DNA of 64,000 bases, taken from assembly GCF_014645815.1 (NCBI RefSeq), contig NZ_BMML01000032.1, positions 1 through 64,000 of the forward strand. Reading direction: 5' to 3'. Below, one piece after another: positions 55,516 to 64,000 of the stretch. The notes beneath the pieces were generated by a model, which saw only the letters and a list, made by a program, of their open reading frames with translations, was not told where the DNA came from and ran no database searches. The stretch comes from Streptomyces fuscichromogenes (lineage in GTDB: Bacteria > Actinomycetota > Actinomycetes > Streptomycetales > Streptomycetaceae). Positions within the stretch are counted from its first letter, which is position 1; each line of letters starts with the position of its first letter. A program made the position numbers and the translations under genes.

Positions 55516-56289
55516 ATGCAGGGGAATGACGTGCAGAGGAGCGTCACACCGTCCGCCCTGGCCGATGCCGTCTGGCCGGCTGTGCCGTCCGGTGCGCTCG
55601 TCCTCGTCCCGGTCGGCTCCACCGAGCAACACGGCCCCCATCTGCCGCTCGACACCGACACTGTCGTCGCTTACGCCGTCGCCCGGCGGACGGCCGCCGC
55701 CCTCACCACCGAACCGTATGCCCCGCCACTCGTCGCGCCGGCACTGGCCTACGGAGCGAGCGGTGAGCACGCCGACTTCCCCGGCACCGTCTCGATCGGG
55801 CACGTGGCCCTGCGAGCGGTGATCGTGGAGCTGACGCGCTCGCTGTCCTTGTGGGCCGGCCGGACCGTGTTCGTCAACGGCCACGGAGGCAACACAGCCA
55901 CCCTCGACACGGCCGTCGCGCAGCTGCGCAGCGAGGGCCACGACGTCGGCTGGACCGGCTGCGGGATACCGGGCGGTGACGCGCACGCAGGCCGCGCCGA
56001 GACCTCCCTGATGCTGCACCTGGACCCCGGGCGGGTACGCCTCGACGCCGTCGTCGCCGGCGACCCGCGTCCCTTGGCCGCGCTCCTGCCGGAGTTGGTC
56101 TCCCGTGGCGTCCGGGCGGTTTCGCCCTGTGGCGTGCTGGGTGATCCTGCCGGGGCCTCGGCCGAGGCGGGGCGCAGGGCGCTGGACGCGATGGTGTCCG
56201 CCACCGTTCGCCGGATCGGCGCGTGGAATTCCGACGCCCGGGGCCGCCTGACCGATCCTGACCCGCTGACGAAGCCGGTGGGACGATGA
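55516..56289 (+). CDS. mftE: Mycofactocin peptidase MftE
   Basis: A 257-residue creatininase-family metallopeptidase with metal ligands in STEQHGPHLPLDTDT, NGHGGNT and GDAHAGRAETSLML. It frees the C-terminal dipeptide of modified MftA. ATG at 55516 is 2 bp after the mftD stop; a GTG at 55531 with GGGGA upstream is also possible. Confidence 0.95.
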   Translation: MQGNDVQRSVTPSALADAVWPAVPSGALVLVPVGSTEQHGPHLPLDTDTVVAYAVARRTAAALTTEPYAPPLVAPALAYGASGEHADFPGTVSIGHVALRAVIVELTRSLSLWAGRTVFVNGHGGNTATLDTAVAQLRSEGHDVGWTGCGIPGGDAHAGRAETSLMLHLDPGRVRLDAVVAGDPRPLAALLPELVSRGVRAVSPCGVLGDPAGASAEAGRRALDAMVSATVRRIGAWNSDARGRLTDPDPLTKPVGR

Positions 56290-57671
56290 CCCTTCCCCGC
56301 GGCTTCGTCGTCGAACTCGACCGGCACGCGCGCTTGGTCGACGGCGGCCGCGCGCTCCTCGGCGGCCACCCGACCCGGCTGCTCAAACTGACCCCGAGAG
56401 CGCGCCGATTGCTCGTCGGCCGCCTCCTCCCCGTCCGGGACGCGGCGAGCGCACTCCTCGCCGACCGGCTGCTTGACACGGGCCTCGCCCATCCGGTGGC
56501 CGCCGCCCTTCCGCCGCCTGCCGACCCCCGCTGCACGGTGGTTGTTCCGGTCCGCGACCGACCGCGTCAACTGACCCGGTTGCTGCGGAGCATCGGCACG
56601 ACCCACCCGGTGATCGTGGTCGACGACGCCTCCCGGGACCCGGCCGGCGTCGCCGCCGTCGCCGCCGCACACGGCGCCCGACTGGTCGCCCTGGCCGCCA
56701 ACGTAGGGCCCGCCGGCGCGCGCAACGCCGGGCTTCGTCTCGTCACCACCCCGTACGTGGTCTTCGCCGACTCCGACATCGTCCTGGATCCCGACACGGT
56801 CCCGACCCTGCTCCGGCACTTCGCCGACCCCCGGGTCGCGATGGCCGTACCCAGGATCACCGGCCTGCCCACTCAGGCCGCCAGCTGGATAGAACGGTAC
56901 GAGAACTCCCGTTCGTCGCTCGACCTCGGCGCCCACCCTGCCCCGGTACGGCCCGGCACCCCTGTCTCCTGGGCCTCCTCGGCCTGTGTGGTGGCCCGCG
57001 TCGACGCGCTGGGGGAGGGTTTCGACGCGGGCATGCGGGTCGGAGAGGACGTCGACCTGTGCTGGCGGCTGGTGGCGGCGGGCCGCCGGGTACGGTACGA
57101 ACCGGCCGTCAGAGCGGCGCACGAACACCGGGTGCGCTTGGGGGACTGGCTGCCGCGCAAGGCCTTCTACGGCACCGGGGCGCAGCCCCTTGCCGAGCGG
57201 CACCCCGAGTTCGTCGCGCCGGTCGTGTTCGCCCCGTGGAGCGTCGCCTTCGCCGTTGTGCTGTTCGCCGGGCGGCGCTGGTCGGCGCCGGCCGCGGCGG
57301 GCGTTCTCGGCGTGGTCACCGTACGCATAGCCCGCAAGCTCGACGGCACCCGGCACCCGTATCGGCTGGCCGTGCGGCTCACCGGCAACGGAGCACTCGC
57401 CACCCTGGCCCAGACGGGGGCGCTGTTGACCCGTCACTGGTGGCCGTTGACGGCCGTCGGCTGCGTGTTCTCCCGCCGGATACGACGGGCCGCGGTGGTC
57501 GCCGCCCTGGCCGATACAGCCCTGGAGTACCGGCGCGACCAGGTCACTCTCGATCCCCTCCGTTACGGCATCGCCCGCCGCCTGGACGACCTCGCCTACG
57601 GGGCCGGCGTATGGCTCTCCGCCCTCCGGGCGCGCTCCGTGGCCGCGCTGCGGCCCCGCGTCATCCGCTGA
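56286..57671 (+). CDS. mftF: Mycofactocin glycosyltransferase MftF
   Basis: A 461-residue family-2 glycosyltransferase that adds glucose units to mycofactocin. The catalytic domain starts TVVVPVRDRPRQLTRLL near residue 80, with VVDDASRD, FADSDIVLD (metal-binding DxD) and GEDVDLCWR. A hydrophobic C-terminal region follows. Start overlaps mftE (ATGA). Confidence 0.94.
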   Translation: MTLPRGFVVELDRHARLVDGGRALLGGHPTRLLKLTPRARRLLVGRLLPVRDAASALLADRLLDTGLAHPVAAALPPPADPRCTVVVPVRDRPRQLTRLLRSIGTTHPVIVVDDASRDPAGVAAVAAAHGARLVALAANVGPAGARNAGLRLVTTPYVVFADSDIVLDPDTVPTLLRHFADPRVAMAVPRITGLPTQAASWIERYENSRSSLDLGAHPAPVRPGTPVSWASSACVVARVDALGEGFDAGMRVGEDVDLCWRLVAAGRRVRYEPAVRAAHEHRVRLGDWLPRKAFYGTGAQPLAERHPEFVAPVVFAPWSVAFAVVLFAGRRWSAPAAAGVLGVVTVRIARKLDGTRHPYRLAVRLTGNGALATLAQTGALLTRHWWPLTAVGCVFSRRIRRAAVVAALADTALEYRRDQVTLDPLRYGIARRLDDLAYGAGVWLSALRARSVAALRPRVIR

Positions 57672-58057
57672 GCCGGCACACCGGTCCCGGTCAGCGGAAA
57701 GCGCGTGCCCGACGGCTGTCTCCCGTCCGGACGCCGAGGTCGTCCCGCCGTCGGGGCGCGCGCGGCGGGCGATGGACCAGTCACCAAGAGGCGAGTGGCG
57801 TGACGCACGAAGTGGTCGGCTGCGTCGAGGAGCCGGGCCCCGGCAGGGCAGCACCTTCCTGGACGCCACGGCGGGCCTCGACCGAGACGGCTGGGCGGGG
57901 GCAAGTATCGCTCTAGTGGCGGCGGTGCTGGCCACCGCCGCTCTGCTCGCCGCCTTCTGGCGCCCGGGGACCGCGTCGGAGCCGGCGCCCAGCCCCGAAC
58001 CCCTGGAGCAGATCCGATCAACGGGCACCACCTGAGGGTCAGTTGACGCCGTTCCCA
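57672..58057. other. Gap between mftF and the amidohydrolase remnant
   Basis: No firm gene in 386 bases. A short plus-strand frame ending at 58035 has one hydrophobic segment (ALVAAVLATAALLAAFW) and a proline-rich tail; its start lacks a ribosome site, so it is left as a possibility. Confidence 0.35.
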
Positions 58058-59245
58058 TGACGGATCCCCCCCCGACGAGCGTCAGCCGCACGAGATCGGC
58101 CGACGGATCCGCCAGGGCAACGGCCAGCGGGACGGTGAGCAGGACGAGGTCGGCCGGCGAGCCGGGGCCAAGGCGCGGGGGAGGGGAGCCAGGGGCGTAC
58201 GACGGTGAGAGGTACGACACCAGCGCCTGGGCTGCGGTGAGGCGTTCGGCGCGGTGTGCGGTCCGGCCGCCGGGGACGCGGCGCGTGGTGGCCGTCCGGA
58301 TCACGGACCAGGGGTCGAGCGGCCCGTACGGCGCGTCGCTCGACAGCCCCAGCGGGATGCCGACGTGCAGGAACGACCCACAGCGGTAGGGGTCGGCGTG
58401 TTCCGCCGTCGGCGTGGCGGCCAGGAAGTCGTCGCCGCGGTCGGCGAGAAAGCCGGGCTGGGTAACCACGCGCAGCCCCAGCCGACGTACGACGGGCAGG
58501 GCCTCGCCCGGGACCACGGCCGCGACTCGACTCGGTCGCCGGGGAGCACGCCGGTCAGCTCCAGCGCCGCGAGGAGTGGAGCGAGCGAGACCGCCGTGAC
58601 CGTGTGCACGGCGACAGTACGGCCCAGAGGCGGTGTGCGGCGTCGGTGACCGAGGTGATGCCGTAACTGCTGCCCCGACGGCCTATGGCCGCCAGGGACG
58701 GCGGGGCCGCCTCGGGAAGGCGCTCGCGCAACCAGGCGTCGGCACGCCACAACCGTCCCGTCGGGTGTCCTGCGGCATCGCGTTCGATGCCGGGATGGCG
58801 TCCGTGGACGAGACCGACCCGTTCAGCCGCGCGGGAGTCGAGCACCCACAGAGCCCCGCTGCGGTGCTGTAGGCGCAGCGGGACGTCCGCGCGCAGCGTG
58901 TCGAGCCCGGCGGCATCCAGTGGTCCGGCGACGCGTTCGTGGTAGCCGACGCCCGGACCCAGCCGTATCGGTCCGGGGCCGCCTGGTGCAAGGCCGCCCG
59001 CAGCGCCCCGCGGTCGGCGACTCGCGGAGGACCGCATCGCACGGAAGAGAACTCGGCTCCCAGCGCGCACAGATGGAGGTGATGGTCCGTCAGGCCGCGC
59101 AGGAAGGCCCCGCCCGCCGCGTCGATCTCCTCCTCACCTGGTGCACGCACCAGCCCCGCACCGAGTTCCTCGACCAGCTCCCCCGGATGCGGATGGAGCA
59201 CCGCCGGCCGTCGACCTCCGCGTCCCGAACCAGCAGTCCGCTCAC
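58058..59245 (-). pseudogene. Amidohydrolase (YtcJ-like), multiple frameshifts
   Basis: The protein can be followed through several frames. SGLLVRDAEVDGRR starts at a GTG at 59245 that overlaps the CoA-transferase stop. ELGAGLVRAPGEEE with LRGLTDHHLHLCALG (the metal-binding HxH) comes next. VGYHERVAGPLD and WVLDSRAAERVG, then VAVHTVTAVSLAPLLAALEL, then GLSSDAPYGPLDPWSV and PRLGPGSPADLVLL follow. Four or more indels are needed. The last lies at a run of eight C (58066-58073); without it a stop would follow within a few codons. Neighbours are intact, so this is either true decay or poor local sequence. Confidence 0.75.
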
Positions 59246-60600
59246 GGCACCCGGATCCCCAGGCTCCGCAGCACCGCGGCGGTGTCGGCCCCGCTTGCCG
59301 CGGCGGTGCCGGCCGGAAGGCGCGGATGCGGGGCGGCGACTGGGTACGATGCGCCGCCGGTGTCCACCAGCCAGCCGTCGCCGTGCCCGACGACCCTGGC
59401 GTCCGGGCCGGCCGACACGGAGAGGCACGCGGACACCACGTCCGCCATCACCACCTCCAGGACCGCGCCGCCGCCTTCCGGCTGTTCGGACAGGGCGAGC
59501 GCGGCGGCGAGCAGTCCGGTGAGCGGGTCGGCCAGGGCGTCCCCGGCGAACACCGGCAGTCCGTTCACGTCCGTTCCGAGAAGTCCGCGGGCGGCCGCCA
59601 CGTCGTCGCCGAAGCCCACCCGGTGCGAGGCACGCCCGTACGCCGTGATGGAGATCCAGGTGCAGCCACGGGCCGCCTCAGCCTCGGCGTCCAGCCCGAA
59701 CCCGGCCAGAGCGCGGGGCCGGGAGGCCTCGACGACCACGTCTGCCCGGCCGACCAGTTCGTGGAGGGCGGCACGGCCCCGCGCGTCCGTCGGATCGAGG
59801 ACGACCGAGGCATGCCCGGCATGCAACAGGTCGTAGAAGACCGGCTCGCCGAAGCGGGCACCGTCCGGGCGGGTCGGGGTCTCCACCTTGACCACCCTGG
59901 CTCCCGCGGTGCCCAGCAGGTGCGCGCACAGAGGTCCCGCCCACAGGGCGCTGAAGTCGACCACCAGCAGCCCTGTCACATCGCGCGGTATTCCCGGCCA
60001 GGGGCAGGTTCGGTCTGCTCGGGGACGGACCGAACCGCCCGCCAGACCCAGGAGTTCCACCCGCTCGTCCAGTTCTCCGCCGTCATGCGTGGCGAGCCAG
60101 TCGGCCAGCCGGTCGGCCAGCCGGCCGGGCAGTGCCTCGGCATCGAGATCACGGCCGATCAGCGCGCTCCACAGCCGAGGGTCGTCCGGGCGCGCGTCGG
60201 ACACGGCGGCCCAGCCGGCCCTGGTGGGCATCAGCCGGCAGCTCCGGCCCACCGACAGGCGGCCCTGCCGTCGGCGCCCGCTGAGCGCGGCCCGTTCGGC
60301 GAGGAGCCGGGCGCCGTCGAGTCCCGCCCCACCGGCGGCGGTGATGTGGTCGGTGAGCAGGGAGGCGAAGGTGGCTGCCCCGCCGGGAGGGAGCAGCGGG
60401 GGTCCGTCGGAGTGACCGGTCAGGAGGGGAACGCCGCTGCGAGCCCAGTCCTCCGCTATGAGGGAGGCGTTGGCATCGGGCCAGGAGCGTGCCGACTCTC
60501 GCGCGCCGGCCGGCGGCTGGTCCCGAGATGCCGCCGGTGAACCGTCGGGTGGTCGGCGTCGGGACGACCTTGCCGTACTGCCAGATGCCCGGAGGACCAT
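59242..60600 (-). CDS. Class III CoA transferase (CaiB/BaiF family)
   Basis: A 452-residue protein. Its C-terminal half contains the family core LLVVDFSALWAGPLCAHLLG, GARVVKVETPTRPDGAR and DPTDARGRAALHELVGRADVVVE. The first 150 residues are less conserved. ATG at 60600 is the last sensible start before family sequence; an upstream open frame overlaps the divergent gene. Family members move CoA between acids. It overlaps the amidohydrolase remnant and is divergent from the enoyl-CoA hydratase by 22 bp. Confidence 0.83.
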   Translation of the reverse strand: MVLRASGSTARSSRRRPPDGSPAASRDQPPAGARESARSWPDANASLIAEDWARSGVPLLTGHSDGPPLLPPGGAATFASLLTDHITAAGGAGLDGARLLAERAALSGRRRQGRLSVGRSCRLMPTRAGWAAVSDARPDDPRLWSALIGRDLDAEALPGRLADRLADWLATHDGGELDERVELLGLAGGSVRPRADRTCPWPGIPRDVTGLLVVDFSALWAGPLCAHLLGTAGARVVKVETPTRPDGARFGEPVFYDLLHAGHASVVLDPTDARGRAALHELVGRADVVVEASRPRALAGFGLDAEAEAARGCTWISITAYGRASHRVGFGDDVAAARGLLGTDVNGLPVFAGDALADPLTGLLAAALALSEQPEGGGAVLEVVMADVVSACLSVSAGPDARVVGHGDGWLVDTGGASYPVAAPHPRLPAGTAAASGADTAAVLRSLGIRVP

Positions 60601-60622
60601 GCGGGGATGGTAGATCAGAGAG

Positions 60623-61708
60623 ATGTCCGCGACCACAGCGATCTCCATAGCCGATCTCGCCGCCGGGGCGGCCGACGCCGACCTCCTGGACGCTTCCGCC
60701 AGGCCGTCCCGGCCACTGCAGGTCGTCGACCTTGACCTGTCGCCCGCGCCCACCGCCGCCGACATGGAGCGCGCCGTCCGCCGTGCCCGGGACGGCAGCC
60801 GGCTGCTGGTCGGACGGACCAACCGACCGGCTTCCGACTGTCCCGGGGAACTCCTGACCGCCCTGGACTTGACGCTGGTGCGGGCTACCCGCGACGGCCT
60901 CTGCGCGACGGATGCCGACGGGCTCCCGGCCACAGTGGCGGTCACTGATCCGGCTGCCGAGGCGGAGTTCCTGCGCGCACGGGCTGAGGAGCAGCCGCAG
61001 GCAGCTCTGGTTCTTCATCAAATCCTCGGCATGTCCGGTGAGTTGCCGGTGGCACAGGCCCTGGACCTGGAGTCGCTGGCGTACTCGACGTTGCTCGGCG
61101 GTGCCGGCTTCGCCCAGTGGCTCGCGGCTCGCGGGCCACGGCCCGCGCCGCCCAGCGCGACGGGTGATCCCGTGGTGGTGCGCCGCGAGCATGATGTCCT
61201 GCGGATCACGCTCAACCGGCCCGAGCGCCGCAACGCCCACAGCGCGGAACTCCGTGACGCCTTGGTCGCGGCAGCCGATGTCGCCGTCTGGGACCAGACC
61301 GTGCGCCAGGTGGTCCTTGACGGAAACGGTCCCTGCTTCAGCTCCGGCGGTGACCTGGACGAGTTCGGTACTGCCGCAGACCTCGCCACCGCGCATCTGA
61401 TCCGCACCCGAGCGGGTGCGGCACTTCGCCTGCACGCCCTCGGCAGCCGGCTCACCGTGGAGATCCATGGGACCTGTGTCGGCGCGGGCGTCGAACTCCC
61501 GGCGTTCGCCGCGCGGGTCCTGGCCGCCCCGGACACCACCGTCCGGCTGCCCGAACTGGCCATGGGCCTGATTCCCGGTGCGGGAGGCACGGTCGGCATC
61601 CCGCGCAGGATCGGCCGCTGGCGCACTCTGTACCTGGTCCTCGACGGCCGGGCCGTCTCCGCCGAACGGGCTCTGGCCTGGGGCCTGGTGGACCGAATCA
61701 AGGAGTGA
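60623..61708 (+). CDS. Enoyl-CoA hydratase/isomerase-family protein with N-terminal extension
   Basis: A 361-residue protein. The crotonase domain begins about residue 183 with VLRITLNRPERRNAHS, then GPCFSSGGDLDEFG (oxyanion region) and HGTCVGAGVELPAFAARVLA. Residues 1-180 are an extension that shares no motif I know and doubles the length before the domain. Probably pairs with the divergent CoA transferase in acyl-CoA metabolism near the mft locus. Confidence 0.82.
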   Translation: MSATTAISIADLAAGAADADLLDASARPSRPLQVVDLDLSPAPTAADMERAVRRARDGSRLLVGRTNRPASDCPGELLTALDLTLVRATRDGLCATDADGLPATVAVTDPAAEAEFLRARAEEQPQAALVLHQILGMSGELPVAQALDLESLAYSTLLGGAGFAQWLAARGPRPAPPSATGDPVVVRREHDVLRITLNRPERRNAHSAELRDALVAAADVAVWDQTVRQVVLDGNGPCFSSGGDLDEFGTAADLATAHLIRTRAGAALRLHALGSRLTVEIHGTCVGAGVELPAFAARVLAAPDTTVRLPELAMGLIPGAGGTVGIPRRIGRWRTLYLVLDGRAVSAERALAWGLVDRIKE

Positions 61709-62169
61709 GGAATGGGTCCGGACGCGTCGTACACCAGGGCCGGAGGCGCAGGAGGAGGAAGCGCCTGTGCCAGCGAGTCCGGAGGCGCTGAGCCAGACGA
61801 TCCGCTGGGCGAACATGCCGTGGGCCCTGCCCCGTGGCGGTCGCTCGTAGTCCACCAAGCGTCAGCTGTCCTTCCGTCGGACGACCCGTCGGTCGCCGCC
61901 GTCGAACTCGATCGGCAACCACGCGTGGTCGGCTGTCGACGTATCGGGATCACGAAGCTCACGAAGGATGCGAGTCCTGGCGGAGTCCCGTTGCCGATCT
62001 CCGCTGTTGCCGACGAAGAGGTCGGTCCGGCGGCCTGGTTCGACTCATCGGTCTGTTCGGGCAGCCGGCGGTCGCCAAGGGCGGTGTGGAGGTCCGTCTT
62101 CGTGGGGTGCTTGAAGACCGGTCTGATGAGGTGGTGCTGCCCTTGCGGTGGAAGTAGGCGGGGCTTCTC
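61709..62169. other. Non-coding or decayed stretch
   Basis: No recognisable gene in about 460 bases between the hydratase and the fragment at 62170. Confidence 0.4.
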
Positions 62170-62480
62170 GCACGAAGGGGGAAGCGAGTGGCGCAGTGGA
62201 CGGCGACGTCGGTGTAGTTGTCGGTGAGGTCCGCGCAGACGAGCTCGCTGCGTACGCGCTCGTAGTAGTAGGTCTTGCCGTCCCATAGGTTGATCGCGAG
62301 ATCCAGGTCGCAGGTGCTCATGCCGTCCGGGCGGAAGGCGGACTTGGTGATGCGGTAGGGGCCGAGAATGTGGTCGGCAACGAGCACGGTGGACAACTGG
62401 GTCGACGTGTCCCGCTGGTCGCACTGCTGCCGCAGCGTCCCCGTGTCCTGGTCGCCGAAGAGGTCGAGCGCGTCGCTGCG
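62170..62480 (-). pseudogene. Fragment of an unknown protein with conserved-looking cysteines
   Basis: The minus strand reads TLRQQCDQRDTSTQLSTVLV, then FRPDGMSTCDLDLAINLWDG and VRSELVCADLTDNYTDVAVH. The regular spacing of Cys, low-complexity-free composition and natural codon use suggest a real protein piece, perhaps extracellular. Neither end has a proper start, stop or family context. Confidence 0.35.
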
Positions 62481-62489
62481 GTGCGTCGG

Positions 62490-62654
62490 TTTCCCGGCCG
62501 CGTGACGCGGACCCCCGCAGGGGTTCAGCCGATCGACTTCGGGCAGAACTTCGCCGGCTTCGCCACCGTGTGCCTCAGCGGTCAGCCGGGCACGACCGTC
62601 GATCTCTCCCATGGGGACAGGACCACCGGCGGCCGGTACCCCGTGGCCGAGTAA
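62490..62654 (+). pseudogene. Alpha-L-rhamnosidase-like fragment
   Basis: The frame ending TAA at 62654 contains GVQPIDFGQNFAGFATVCLS and GTTVDLSHGD. This matches the beta-sandwich segment DFGQNFAG...GTTV.L.HGE of family-78 rhamnosidases. Catalytic parts are missing. It overlaps, on the other strand, the unknown fragment at 62170-62480 only marginally. Confidence 0.5.
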
Positions 62655-62854
62655 CGGCGACGTTCCCGTTCAACCGACCGCATGCCGCGACCTGGGAGAA
62701 CGATAGCCGTGGCCCGCGGGTGCGCGGTACATCTCGTTCCCGCGCAGCGAGCATCTGGAGCGCGAAGGTCTCGCGGCGTCCACAGGCTCAGCCTGGGACG
62801 CGGTCGACAACGCCCCGATGGAAGGGGCGATCGGCTTCCACGAGACCGGACCGG

Positions 62855-63877
62855 TCAACCACCTACCCGAGGCGATTCAGACGCCAGGGCGGACCGGATG
62901 CTGTCGAGTACGTCGAAGACTTCGACGGATGCTCGCAGTGGGTGCCACTCGTGCTCTGTGTCACCGCGGCGGATCGCGTCCGTCACGGTGCGGAGCATGG
63001 GCACGTAGCCGTGGCCCTCGCGGTCGAATCGCGAGATCTCGGGGGAGAAGAGCTTGGCGGTGAGCGCGCCGTCCGTGGCGTGGGTGGCGTACTGGGTGGC
63101 TTGCATGAACGGTGCGGGGATCGTCATCCATCCGGCGGTGCCGCTCACCGAGGCGGTCGGTTCGATGAACTGCACCATGGACGCGGCCAGGTGCGCGACC
63201 TGTCCTCCGTCGTACCGCAGCGTCACGTACTCGGTCAGGTCGACGCCGTCGGCCCGGACGTGCCCGTCGGCGGTGATTCCGCTGGGCGTGCCGAGCAGTT
63301 CGAGTGCCAGCGTGACGGGGTAGATCCCCTGGTCGAGCAGGGTGCTGCTGGAGAGTTCGGCCGACCACAGGGTCGAATCCGCCGGCCCGAGCGGGAGTCC
63401 GAAGTACCCGCGTACCGCACGGATGTCGCCGATGCGCCCGGCGCGGGCCTGGTCGACGAAAGCCCGGAAGCTCGGATTGAACTTCATCCACATCGCTTCC
63501 ATCGCGAACACGCCGTGGCGTTGTGCCGCCTCGGCTATCCGTCGCGCCTCGGTCGCGTTCACCGCGAGCGGTTTTTCGACCAGGACATGCTTGCCGGCTG
63601 CGATTGCCTGCAGCGCCATCGGGGCGTGGAGCGCGTGCGGTGTCGCGATGTAGATCGCGTCGACCTGAGAGTCGGCCACAAGGACGTCGATGTCGTCGAA
63701 GGCCCGCGAGAAGCCGAACTCGTCGGCGAACGCGCGAGCACGTGCGAGGGAGCGGGACAGTACCGCCGCGCGCCCGGCTTCCGGGACGGCCGCGAGGTCC
63801 GCGGCGATGTGCCGGGACACGGCGCCGGTTCCGACGATCGCCCAGCGGACCTCATCGAGCGGGCGGGAATCTGACAT
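62855..63877 (-). CDS. Gfo/Idh/MocA-family oxidoreductase
   Basis: A 340-residue NAD(P)-dependent oxidoreductase with WAIVGTGAVSRHIAADL near 12-28, YIATPHALH and VEKPLAVN near 97-104. The C-terminal domain reads STLLDQGIYPVTLALELLG. It resembles the protein at 29750-30736 in domain layout. No substrate can be named. About 45 bp separate it from an upstream gene end on the same strand, so they may form an operon. Confidence 0.88.
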   Translation of the reverse strand: MSDSRPLDEVRWAIVGTGAVSRHIAADLAAVPEAGRAAVLSRSLARARAFADEFGFSRAFDDIDVLVADSQVDAIYIATPHALHAPMALQAIAAGKHVLVEKPLAVNATEARRIAEAAQRHGVFAMEAMWMKFNPSFRAFVDQARAGRIGDIRAVRGYFGLPLGPADSTLWSAELSSSTLLDQGIYPVTLALELLGTPSGITADGHVRADGVDLTEYVTLRYDGGQVAHLAASMVQFIEPTASVSGTAGWMTIPAPFMQATQYATHATDGALTAKLFSPEISRFDREGHGYVPMLRTVTDAIRRGDTEHEWHPLRASVEVFDVLDSIRSALASESPRVGG

Positions 63878-63922
63878 TCTTCGTTTCTCCGATCGTGACA
63901 GTGGCGACGTCGACAGGTGACG

Positions 63923-64000
63923 TCAGGATGCGCCGCGCGGGGGCCTGGAGAGGATCCGCTGACTGCCGTCCCAGCTGGCGGCGGCGGAACGCAGCGTCTC
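63923..64000 (-). CDS. C-terminal end of a gene running off the right edge
   Basis: An open minus-strand frame enters from the edge and reads ETLRSAAASWDGSQRIL, then SRPPRGAS and TGA at 63923-63925. Typical codon bias and position before a co-directional gene suggest a real gene end. Too short to identify. Confidence 0.4.
   Translation of the reverse strand, partial: ETLRSAAASWDGSQRILSRPPRGAS

Noticed and set aside
57772-58035. Small plus-strand frame with one hydrophobic segment
   Set aside because: No ribosome binding site and no recognisable relatives; kept only as a note in the gap entry.
55749-58517. A 922-codon open frame on the minus strand
   Set aside because: Only its first 150 or so codons carry amidohydrolase sequence. 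The rest is antisense to mftE and mftF and low-complexity, as expected for open antisense frames in GC-rich DNA.
62780-62870. A plus-strand segment (AWDAVDNAPMEGAIGF) that recalls the IS3 transposase motif
   Set aside because: The match is short and the surrounding sequence shows no other transposase motif.

Overview
The window is GC-rich DNA with GTG/ATG starts, purine-rich ribosome binding sites and dense gene packing, typical of a Streptomyces-like actinobacterium. Species cannot be told from the sequence. No rRNA, tRNA or CRISPR array was recognised. All calls come from reading the sequence; no database search was run.

Region 1 (1-16 kb) is an acquired aromatic-catabolism island. Its left edge holds IS3- and IS1182-type transposase debris. 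A long leftward operon (9745 to 1135) encodes an alpha/beta hydrolase, a Rieske ferredoxin, an MFS transporter, the beta and alpha subunits of a ring-hydroxylating dioxygenase, an aldo/keto reductase, an orphan protein and a ferredoxin reductase. A complete IS630-type element (2452-3599), flanked by TA, splits this operon before the reductase. A second leftward unit is a lone hydrolase (10964-10077). A third is extradiol dioxygenase, hydrolase and drug-type MFS (15515-11989). All three units carry the same 19-bp dyad, ATTGAAGT-N3-ACTTCAAT, upstream. An XRE-cupin regulator (11140-11895) is divergent from the middle unit, so this reads as one regulon.

Region 2 (16-19 kb) is debris plus an odd pair. 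It has remnants of a chemotaxis receptor, a sugar-binding protein and a LacI regulator, then two divergent, paralogous small membrane proteins around a 24-bp perfect palindrome. Part of the leader of one recurs at 31.4 kb before an MMPL gene.

Region 3 (19-29 kb) is a divergent sugar-acid catabolic cluster around an IclR regulator: SMP-30 lactonase, IlvD/Edd-type dehydratase, two SDRs, a zinc dehydrogenase, an FAH-family hydrolase and a FAD/Fe-S oxidase. Together they would support a non-phosphorylative deoxysugar route (oxidise, open lactone, dehydrate, oxidise, cleave the diketo acid, oxidise lactate).

Region 4 (29-46 kb) is mixed accessory DNA: a TetR/Gfo-Idh pair with a clear operator, an MMPL exporter followed by a two-component system, a FUSC-like remnant, two zinc or NADPH reductase genes, an XRE regulator, LtrA, a secreted beta-propeller, an NTF2-like protein and a broken IS5-type transposase.

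Region 5 (46-62 kb) is a redox-cofactor region. A GMC oxidoreductase with its own TetR precedes a complete mycofactocin locus (mftR, mftG, mftA-F). This is followed by a frameshifted amidohydrolase, a class III CoA transferase and an enoyl-CoA hydratase. Fragments of rhamnosidase-like and unknown genes and a Gfo/Idh oxidoreductase close the window.
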